64,000 nucleotides of DNA from Microbacterium sp. EYE_78 (GTDB lineage Bacteria; Actinomycetota; Actinomycetes; Actinomycetales; Microbacteriaceae). Both the position numbers and the translations under genes were made by a program. Of this stretch, positions 58,607 to 64,000 are shown one piece after another. Location of the stretch: assembly GCF_023149035.1 (NCBI RefSeq), contig NZ_JAHXMY010000001.1:868001-932000 (forward strand). Reading direction: 5' to 3'. The notes under the pieces are model-generated. The model was not told the DNA's origin, ran no database searches, and saw only the letters and a list, made by a program, of their open reading frames with translations. Numbering within the stretch: the first letter of the stretch is position 1; the number at the start of each line of letters is the position of its first letter.

Positions 58607-59664
58607 GCGGGTCCTTGCTGTGAGGTGGTGAAGTGGTCGCGGACCCCGGCCGGGGTGAATGCGCCGCGACTCGTGGCGATGCGGGTCACGAGGTGGGGCG
58701 GTGTCACGTCGAAGGCGGGGTACCAGGCGTCGGTCACGAGGGGGCTTGCGGTGCGCCGGCCGAGGACCTCGAGCACCTCGGTCGGGTCGCGGTCCTCGAT
58801 GACGATGTCGGCGGAGGTCGGCGCGGACGGGTCCGGCGCTTCGACCATGGCGTAGAACGGGATGCCGAAGGCCGCCGCAGCGGCGGCGTGGGCGAGCGTG
58901 CCGACCTTGTTCACGACGGCACCGTCGAGCGAGACCCGGTCGGCCGCGGTGACGACCGCGTCGATGGGCCCGGTGCCGACGCCGCGCGGTGAGGACAGCG
59001 CCGCGGCGGCCATGCCGTCGGTGATGAGGGTGACGCGCTGCCCGAGCTCCCGCAGCGAGTGCGCGGTGAGGCGCGCGCCCTGCAGGTAAGGGCGGGTCTC
59101 GGTCGCGACCCACTCGATCTCGCGGCCCGCCTCACGGGCGGCGCCGACGAGGCCGAAGAGGTAGGCGTCGGCCCAGCAGTGCGTCAAGATGCGGGGGTGC
59201 TCCGGAAGGAGCGACAGCGCCGACCTGCCGATCGCCGCGCTCGCCTCGCGGTAGTCCCGATCGACGGCGCGGGCTGTCCCGATCGTCGCCTCGACGAGCG
59301 CCGTCGTCGATGAGGCATCCGCTCCCGCGCGGAGGATCCGCGCCACCGCGTCACGAGGATGGGCGTTCGTCGGCCTGGCCGAGGCGAGGGCGGCCCCCGC
59401 TGCGGCGATCGCGGCGTGCGCCGCGTCGAGGCGGAGCTCGCGCGCCTGCAGCGCCGCGAGCGCCATCCCGGCGGTGGCGGCGTAGAGCGGACCCGAGCTC
59501 TGGGTGACCATGTCGCGGATCGCTCGGGCGACGGCATCCGGCGTCTCGGCCGTGACCCATTCCACACGCGCGGGGAAGACGCGTCGGTCCAGGATGCGGA
59601 CGAGACCCGCGCCCTCATCCAGCACGACGGAGTGCTCGAGGGTCGCGACCCGGGCGGCGGTCAT
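58603..59664 (-). CDS. mtnA: Methylthioribose-1-phosphate isomerase, divergent
   Basis: A 353-residue eIF2B/MtnA-fold protein that should isomerise 5-methylthioribose-1-phosphate to the ribulose form. It keeps ILTHCWADAYLFG with the catalytic Cys, ETRPYLQGARLTAHSLRELG, VTLITDGMAA and AADRVSLDGAVVNKVGT with the catalytic Asp region. It lacks the usual RGAPAIG phosphate-binding segment (QSSGPLYAA occurs at that place) and has Trp where CN is common. It is therefore a diverged MtnA, and I infer its role from the operon. The ATG at 59664 follows GGAAGGAACCC. TGGCGCAA lies in the promoter. Confidence 0.82.
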   Translation of the reverse strand: MTAARVATLEHSVVLDEGAGLVRILDRRVFPARVEWVTAETPDAVARAIRDMVTQSSGPLYAATAGMALAALQARELRLDAAHAAIAAAGAALASARPTNAHPRDAVARILRAGADASSTTALVEATIGTARAVDRDYREASAAIGRSALSLLPEHPRILTHCWADAYLFGLVGAAREAGREIEWVATETRPYLQGARLTAHSLRELGQRVTLITDGMAAAALSSPRGVGTGPIDAVVTAADRVSLDGAVVNKVGTLAHAAAAAAFGIPFYAMVEAPDPSAPTSADIVIEDRDPTEVLEVLGRRTASPLVTDAWYPAFDVTPPHLVTRIATSRGAFTPAGVRDHFTTSQQGPA

Positions 59665-59758
59665 CGGGTTCCTTCCGTGGGTGCGCTCGGGCGCGGGCGT
59701 TCGGGGTGCCTCCGCCAGCGTAGGAACTGCGAGCGCAGACGCCGCATCGGACGATACC

Positions 59759-59766
59759 TGGCGCAA
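59759..59766. promoter_or_regulatory. Candidate mtnA operator half-match
   Basis: TGGCGCAA, in the gap between mtnA and a divergent small gene, matches the palindrome TTGCGCAA at 51565 in seven of eight bases. Confidence 0.3.
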
Positions 59767-59799
59767 CAATCCCGCCGGTACCGCCGCCGCGGTGCCCGA

Positions 59800-59805
59800 T
59801 ACCCT
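59800..59805 (+). promoter_or_regulatory. -10 element of a small gene (probable leaderless promoter)
   Basis: TACCCT lies six bases before the ATG at 59812. It supports real expression of the 53-residue reading frame. Confidence 0.45.
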
Positions 59806-59811
59806 GGAGGC

Positions 59812-59973
59812 ATGACGATCACGGCCCGCTACCGCCTCGAGCGCGCGCTGCCGTCGGCGATCGGCATCCGCACCCTCAGCGCGCCGCAGCATCCGGGAAC
59901 GAACGGCTGGGTGAGCGAGTGGGGGACGAACGCGCACGGCGAGATCGCCGGCTGCCCGCCGTCGCGCCGCTGA
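59812..59973 (+). CDS. Small hypothetical protein, 53 residues
   Basis: A short reading frame with no recognised family. It starts MTITARYRLERALPSAIGIR and ends CPPSRR; the sequence has a single Cys, two Trp and several Gly, no hydrophobic helix and no zinc motif. Support is indirect: TACCCT exactly six bases before the ATG, as at other probable leaderless genes, and a length of open frame that does not shadow a gene on the other strand. It ends 64 bases before nhaA and could be a short upstream frame of that transcript. It may be spurious. Confidence 0.4.
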   Translation: MTITARYRLERALPSAIGIRTLSAPQHPGTNGWVSEWGTNAHGEIAGCPPSRR

Positions 59974-60037
59974 CGCGCGCCGACCCGTCGGTGCGCCCTC
60001 AGCGACCCCTCTCACCGACGCCGGAAAGCGATCCGTC

Positions 60038-61294
60038 ATGTCCTCATCCTCCCCTTCCCGCATCGCGCCGCACGAGCTGTGGCGCGGCATCCGTCAGACC
60101 GTCCGCACCGACGCGTTCGGCGGTCTGCTCCTGCTCGTCGCGACCGTCGCGGCGCTCGTGCTCGCCAACTCGCCCGCGGCCGGGTGGTACACCGGGCTCC
60201 GCGGGACGTCCTTCGGGCCTGAGTTCCTCCACCTGAACCTGAGCGTCGGCCACTGGACCGCCGACGGCCTGCTCGCGATCTTCTTCTTCGTCGTCGGACT
60301 CGAGCTGAAGGAGGAGATCGTCGCCGGCCGTCTCCGCTCGCCGAGGATCGCGGCGGTCCCCGTCATCGGCGCGCTCGGCGGCGTCATCGTGCCGGCGCTC
60401 ATCTTCGTCGCCTTCACCGCGTCGGCGCCCGGTGACGCGGTGCACGGCTGGGCGATCCCGACCGCCACCGACATCGCCTTCGCGATCGCCGTGTTCGCCG
60501 TCGTCGCGAAGGGGCTGCCGCCGGCGCTCCGCGTCTTCCTGCTGACCCTCGCCGTGGTCGACGACCTCTTCGCGATCTCGATCATCGCGACGGTCTACAC
60601 CGATGACCTGCAGCCGCTCTGGCTGCTCGCGGCGCTCGTGCCGCTCGCCCTGTTCGGCGTCGCCGTCCGGTTCGGCGTGCGGCACTGGGCGATCCTCCTG
60701 CCGCTCGCCGTCGTCACGTGGGCGCTCGTGCACGCGTCGGGCGTGCACGCGACGATCGCGGGCGTCCTGCTCGCGTTCACCGTCCCCGCGACCGTGACGC
60801 GTCGAGCGCGGGTGCAGGTGGCGACGGATGCCGACGGTGCCCCGGTCTTCGACCCGCTCACCGCCCACTTCGCCGACCGCTTCGGCTCGATCTCGACGCT
60901 CGTCGCGATCCCGGTGTTCGCGTTCTTCGCGGCGGGGGTGACCGTCGGCGGGTGGGACGGACTCGTGTCGGCCTTCGCCGACCCGGTGACCCTCGGCATC
61001 CTGTTCGGCCTCGTGGTGGGCAAGCCCGTCGGCATCCTGCTCGCGGTGTTCCTGCTGACTCGAGTGCCGGCCGTCCGGCGGACCTTCGAGCTGCGCTGGC
61101 TCGACCTGATCGGCGTCGGCTTCCTCGCCGGGATCGGATTCACCGTCGCCCTGCTGGTCGGCGAGCTGTCGTTCGGCGAGGGTTCGCTCGCGGATGATCA
61201 CGCCAAGATCGGCATCCTCACCGGGTCGGTCATCGCGGCGGTCCTCGGAGGGACGATGCTCGCGATCCTGTCGCGGCGGGATCGGCGAGACTAG
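60038..61294 (+). CDS. nhaA: Na+/H+ antiporter NhaA
   Basis: A 418-residue antiporter with about 12 helices that exports sodium in exchange for protons. The transport core is visible: WAIPTATDIAFAIAVFAVVA (Asp of TDIAFA) and LTLAVVDDLFAISIIA with the ion-binding Asp pair. Conserved DGLLAIFFFVVGLELKEEIV and VGKPVGILLAVFLL are also typical. The ATG at 60038 is preceded by GGAAAGCGATCCG. DUF6804 follows after 29 bases on the same strand. Confidence 0.95.
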   Translation: MSSSSPSRIAPHELWRGIRQTVRTDAFGGLLLLVATVAALVLANSPAAGWYTGLRGTSFGPEFLHLNLSVGHWTADGLLAIFFFVVGLELKEEIVAGRLRSPRIAAVPVIGALGGVIVPALIFVAFTASAPGDAVHGWAIPTATDIAFAIAVFAVVAKGLPPALRVFLLTLAVVDDLFAISIIATVYTDDLQPLWLLAALVPLALFGVAVRFGVRHWAILLPLAVVTWALVHASGVHATIAGVLLAFTVPATVTRRARVQVATDADGAPVFDPLTAHFADRFGSISTLVAIPVFAFFAAGVTVGGWDGLVSAFADPVTLGILFGLVVGKPVGILLAVFLLTRVPAVRRTFELRWLDLIGVGFLAGIGFTVALLVGELSFGEGSLADDHAKIGILTGSVIAAVLGGTMLAILSRRDRRD

Positions 61295-61323
61295 AGCGGA
61301 CTCGATGTGCACGGAGGACAACA

Positions 61324-61662
61324 GTGAGCCGCACGCAGCAGACGCCCGCAATGTATCAGCGGAATGCGCTGGCTCCGAGCCTGCTCGCGGCGGCCGTGCT
61401 GTTCGTCGCGCCTGCGCTGCTCGAGAGCGACTGGTTCCTCGCCGTGCGATTCGTCGCGACGATCCTCGGCCTCATCATCGGCTGGTTCGCGGTGCAGGCG
61501 AGGCACTGGTGGTGGGTGCCGGTGTTCCTCGCGATCGCGGTGATCTGGAATCCGGTGTTCCCGTTCGAGTTCGCAGGCCCGATCTGGAGCGGCGCCCAGG
61601 TCGCCGCCGCATTCGTGTTCCTCGCCGCCGGCGCGACCATCAAGGTCCGCCGAGAGGGCTGA
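61324..61662 (+). CDS. DUF6804 small membrane protein
   Basis: A 112-residue protein with three or four hydrophobic helices: PSLLAAAVLFVAPALLE, VRFVATILGLIIGWFAVQA, VPVFLAIAVIWNPVFPFEF and VAAAFVFLAAG. The segment AVQARHWWWVPVFL with WNPVFPFEF fits DUF6804. No function is known. The GTG start at 61324 has GGAGGAC four to ten bases upstream. It is probably co-transcribed with nhaA, and converges with the barstar-like gene. Confidence 0.85.
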   Translation: MSRTQQTPAMYQRNALAPSLLAAAVLFVAPALLESDWFLAVRFVATILGLIIGWFAVQARHWWWVPVFLAIAVIWNPVFPFEFAGPIWSGAQVAAAFVFLAAGATIKVRREG

Positions 61663-61663
61663 G

Positions 61664-62053
61664 TCAGCGCAGCTCGAGCCGTACGTCGGGGTGGCCGGCG
61701 AAGACCTCGAGCACGAGGTCGAAGTAGGTCGGGCCGGTGCCTGCGAGCACCTCGTCGAGCTGACGACGGATGGTCGCCGAGTCGAAGGTGCCCGGCTGCG
61801 CGAGCTTCGCGCGCAGCCACCGCTCGGTCTCGGCCTGACCGAGCGCGTCGCGGCTGTGCGCGGCATCCCACCACACGACGCGCACCGCCTCGTCGCCCGA
61901 CAGTGCACCGAACCCGCCGTAGAGCAGATCGTCGAGGGCGTCCAGGCTCGCGCCGAGTCGCCAGTCCTCGCTTGCCATGAACAGGCTGTTCAGCTGGGCG
62001 TACAGATCAGGGATGCCGGCGATCCGCGCCCCGTCGATGACGTAGTCGGCCAC
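61664..62053 (-). CDS. Barstar-like ribonuclease inhibitor
   Basis: A 129-residue protein of the barstar family. YVIDGARIAGIPDLYAQLN is the inhibitor's first strand and helix, followed by LGASLDALDDLLYGGFGAL (the Asp-rich segment that in barstar occupies the RNase active site) and VRVVWWDAAHSRDAL. The family pattern is clear although no barnase-like RNase is in the window, so it may be an orphan immunity protein. The GTG start at 62053 lies five bases after the stop of the aldo/keto reductase gene, so the two are coupled. Confidence 0.85.
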   Translation of the reverse strand: MADYVIDGARIAGIPDLYAQLNSLFMASEDWRLGASLDALDDLLYGGFGALSGDEAVRVVWWDAAHSRDALGQAETERWLRAKLAQPGTFDSATIRRQLDEVLAGTGPTYFDLVLEVFAGHPDVRLELR

Positions 62054-62058
62054 CCGGG

Positions 62059-62994
62059 TCAGGGAACCTTGTGTCCCGCGGCGGCGATGAGGGAGTACCA
62101 CTCCGCGCGGGTGAGGGGGATGTCCGAGCCCGCTGCGGCATCGGCCACGCGCTGGGGATTGGTCGTCCCGAGCACGACCTGCATGTGCGCGGGATGCCGG
62201 GTGATCCACGCCGTGGCGAGGGCGGTCGGCGTGACGTCGTACTTCGTCGCGAGCCGGCCGAGCAGCTCGTTGAGCTCGGGGTACTCCGGAGCGTCGAAGA
62301 TCACGCCGTCGAAGAACCCCTTCTGGAAGGGCGACCAGGCCTGCAGCGTGATGCGGTTGATGCGCGAGTAGTCGACGAGTCCGCCGCCGTCGCGGGTGAT
62401 GGAGTCCTCCTCGCCGATCATGTTGGCGGCGAGGCCCTGCGCGACGATCGTCGAGTGGGTGATCGACAGCTGCACCTGGTTGGCGACGATGGGCTGGGTC
62501 ACGGCGGTCTTCAGCAGGTCGATCTGGCGCGGCGTGTGGTTCGAGACGCCGAAGGCGCGCACCTTGCCCGAGGACTCGAGGTGGTCGAAGGCGCGGGCGA
62601 CCTCGTCGGGCTCGACGAGCGCATCGGGGCGGTGCAGTAGGAGCACGTCGATGCGGTCGGTGCCGAGGGCCTGGAGCGACTCCTCCGCCGAGGTGACGAT
62701 GTGCTCGTACGAGTGGTCGAAGTGCCAATCGCCCGGCACGATGCCCGTCTTGGTCTGCAGCGTGATCTCATCGCGCTCCGCGGGAGCGAGGTTCAAAGCT
62801 TCGGCGAAGCGACGTTCGCAGCCGTGCCGCGTGCTGCCGTACAGGTCGGCGTGGTCGAAGAAGTCGACGCCCGCGGAGCGGCACGCGTCGTACAGCTCGC
62901 GGATCGCCTCATCGGACATCTCCTCGATCCGCATCATCCCGGCGACCACGTTGGGGACGTGGTGGTCGGTGGGCCCAAGGGGGACGAGGCGCAT
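62059..62994 (-). CDS. Aldo/keto reductase
   Basis: A 311-residue AKR (YdhF/AKR11-like subgroup). The catalytic Asp and Tyr are in GVDFFDHADLYGS. TLQTKTGIVPGD carries the Lys, VLLLHRPDALVEPDEVA the His, and AFGVSNHTPRQIDLL fits the barrel. The C-terminal part includes VVLGTTNPQRVADAA, the NADPH-binding segment. It reduces carbonyls with NADPH; the substrate is unknown. The start is the ATG at 62994 (GGAGCACC upstream). A longer frame to 63039 adds 15 unlikely basic residues. Confidence 0.92.
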   Translation of the reverse strand: MRLVPLGPTDHHVPNVVAGMMRIEEMSDEAIRELYDACRSAGVDFFDHADLYGSTRHGCERRFAEALNLAPAERDEITLQTKTGIVPGDWHFDHSYEHIVTSAEESLQALGTDRIDVLLLHRPDALVEPDEVARAFDHLESSGKVRAFGVSNHTPRQIDLLKTAVTQPIVANQVQLSITHSTIVAQGLAANMIGEEDSITRDGGGLVDYSRINRITLQAWSPFQKGFFDGVIFDAPEYPELNELLGRLATKYDVTPTALATAWITRHPAHMQVVLGTTNPQRVADAAAGSDIPLTRAEWYSLIAAAGHKVP

Positions 62995-63074
62995 GGTGCT
63001 CCGTTCTGCGCCGATGCGGCGCGATCGAGCTTCCAGCATGACCGAACCGGATACGGGCCTGTCAACCGGGCTGG

Positions 63075-63773
63075 CTACGCGCGACCGGCCACCGCAGCGG
63101 CCACCACGACGTTGTTCACGATCGTGGCGGCGACCGTGCGTGCGACGGCCTGCGCCGCGGCATCCGCTCCCCAGTTGCCCTGCTCGAGCTCCTTCGCGCG
63201 AGTGATGACGGCGCTGTTCCAGCCGATCTCGCGGTCGAACTGCGGGAGCGTCCCGCTGCCGGACAGCAGTGCGGCCAGCGCGGCGGTGCGGGCGTCGGGC
63301 TGCGCGCCGTCGACGAGCACCGCGCGGACGCCGGCCATCAGCTCGTCGCGCCGGCCGCTCGGGCCGGGTGCGAGCGAGGTGGTGTCGATCAGGCCGAGGA
63401 GCTTCCGGGAGGTGCGGGCGATGTCGCCGCGGTCCTCGAGGCGCTCGAGGACGGGCGAGCGGAGTGCGGGCCCGACGGCGGCGAGCACGGTCTGGACGCC
63501 GCGCGGCTTGTCGGTGACGTAGTCCCAGGCGGGGCGGAGCAGCGGGTCACCGGGCGGGTGGTCGGCGACGGCGCGGATGCGGAGTGCGCCGGTGGCGCCG
63601 GCGGTGTCGGTCTCGACGTTGCCGTCGAGGCCGACCTCGGCGAGGACGGCGCCGGCGAGGACGTAGAAGAGGGTGCCTTCGCCGGCGATCGTGCCGTGGC
63701 GCGGCTGGAAGAGGAGGAGGAGCAGGTCCTCGGCGAGCGTGGGTGCGCCGGGATCGGTGTTCGTCGTCATCAT
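63075..63773 (-). CDS. GPP34 (GOLPH3-like) family protein
   Basis: A 232-residue protein of the GPP34 family: TLAEDLLLLLFQPRHG opens it, followed by LFYVLAGAVLAEVGLDGNV, then a helical body with VLERLEDRGDIAR and WNSAVITRAKELEQGNW. In eukaryotes the family binds phosphatidylinositol-4-phosphate and Golgi enzymes; bacterial members are common in actinobacteria with unknown function. The start is uncertain: ATG 63773 is used, ATG 63770 and GTG 63788 are alternatives, and none has a good ribosome-binding site. A perfect 21 bp palindrome sits just upstream. Confidence 0.85.
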   Translation of the reverse strand: MMTTNTDPGAPTLAEDLLLLLFQPRHGTIAGEGTLFYVLAGAVLAEVGLDGNVETDTAGATGALRIRAVADHPPGDPLLRPAWDYVTDKPRGVQTVLAAVGPALRSPVLERLEDRGDIARTSRKLLGLIDTTSLAPGPSGRRDELMAGVRAVLVDGAQPDARTAALAALLSGSGTLPQFDREIGWNSAVITRAKELEQGNWGADAAAQAVARTVAATIVNNVVVAAAVAGRA

Positions 63774-63786
63774 GTGCTCAGTCGAC

Positions 63787-63807
63787 ACCCTGTTCCCGGA
63801 ACAGGGT
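63787..63807. promoter_or_regulatory. 21 bp palindrome upstream of the GPP34 gene
   Basis: ACCCTGTTCC and GGAACAGGGT are perfectly complementary around one central base. On the minus strand, TTGACC begins at 63810 and overlaps the palindrome, so it may be a repressor site over a -35 or a terminator of the upstream gene, whose stop it overlaps. Confidence 0.55.
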
Positions 63808-64000
63808 CAAGCGCCGGAGGCGGTCTCGTCGGGTGCGGATGCCTGCGCGGCGGCGATCTGCTCGGTCGCGAGGTGGCTCGCCAGTGCGAGCACGCGGATC
63901 TGTGCGGGGTTGTACAGCTCCTGCAGCGCCTCGACGAAGGTCTCCTGGCTCACCCGCTCGCCTCGGGGGAGATGATCGCCCGGATCGCTCAGCCACGGGT
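63807..64000 (-). CDS. 3' end of an unrecognised gene
   Basis: The last 64 codons of a gene that enters from the right edge. The visible C-terminus includes PWLSDPGDHLPRGERVSQ, then ETFVEALQELYNPAQIRVLA and an Ala-rich amphipathic helix. No known domain is identifiable. The stop at 63807-63809 overlaps the palindrome. The codon pattern (G/C third positions) supports a real gene over the competing frame at 63778-63996. Confidence 0.6.
   Translation of the reverse strand, partial: PWLSDPGDHLPRGERVSQETFVEALQELYNPAQIRVLALASHLATEQIAAAQASAPDETASGA

Noticed and set aside
63778..63996. A 72-codon minus-strand frame at the right edge
   Set aside because: Its translation is Arg-rich and low in hydrophobic residues, while the overlapping frame ending at 63807 gives a plausible helical C-terminus with G/C third codon positions.

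Overview
The window is about 70% G+C and reads as the chromosome of a high-GC Gram-positive actinobacterium, most likely Microbacterium or a close relative in Microbacteriaceae. Support comes from the gene content (DUF6049 next to murJ, S6-SSB-S18-L9-DnaB order, CsoR copper operon, DUF6716 and DUF6804 families, LAXTG-type sorting signal), from frequent GTG starts, from many probable leaderless promoters (TANNNT about 6-8 bases before the start codon), and from the word GGATGC/GCATCC, which is abundant in genes and in terminator-like hairpins. The species cannot be fixed from the window. I saw no tRNA, rRNA, CRISPR array, insertion sequence with a transposase, or prophage.

Layout. 1-5.5 kb: cell-envelope and tRNA genes (murJ, DUF6049, a methyltransferase, CCA-adding enzyme). 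5.5-10.6 kb: membrane protein, azoreductase with divergent HxlR regulator, then a GAF regulator, an aldehyde dehydrogenase and DUF779. 10.6-17.2 kb: a lipoprotein and a five-gene nonulosonate (sialic-acid-like) cluster: GT2, polysialyltransferase-like protein, NeuA fused to a HAD phosphatase, NeuB, and DUF6716 glycosyltransferase. 17.2-20.4 kb: LysR regulator, MHS-type transporter and 3-hydroxybutyrate-dehydrogenase-like SDR. 20.5-24.1 kb: two poorly known genes, a VOC protein and a WYL regulator. 24.2-32.4 kb: rpsF-ssb-rpsR-rplI and dnaB, interrupted by a secreted beta-propeller and two repetitive surface proteins. One of these has nine chaplin-like repeats and a cell-wall sorting signal. The DNA between them and dnaB carries a group of DnaA-box-like sites.

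32.4-41.6 kb: a carotenoid-type desaturase with a UbiA prenyltransferase, the csoR-copZ-copA copper operon, an SRPBCC protein, an SDR with an FeS-type photolyase, and an alpha/beta hydrolase. 41.7-47.9 kb: a ROK regulator facing an ABC sugar importer and a GH13 alpha-glucosidase. 48.2-49.9 kb: three nucleic-acid-related genes (Fpg/Nei glycosylase, DUF2256-DUF3253 protein, pyrimidine-dimer-glycosylase-like protein). 49.9-59.7 kb: adenosine/adenine deaminase and a methionine-salvage block: MtnD, a ribose-type ABC importer with the kinase MtnK, and a convergent mtnA-mtnC-mtnB operon. These genes would together import and recycle 5-methylthioribose. 59.8-64.0 kb: NhaA, DUF6804, barstar-like protein, aldo/keto reductase, GPP34 protein and the end of an unrecognised gene.

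At DNA level I found three kinds of recurring inverted repeat: a 74-76 bp palindromic element (8425, 27155), a 51 bp element (5890, 20383), and hairpins built from GGATGCCGCGG arms (25097, 25874, 27035, 27246).
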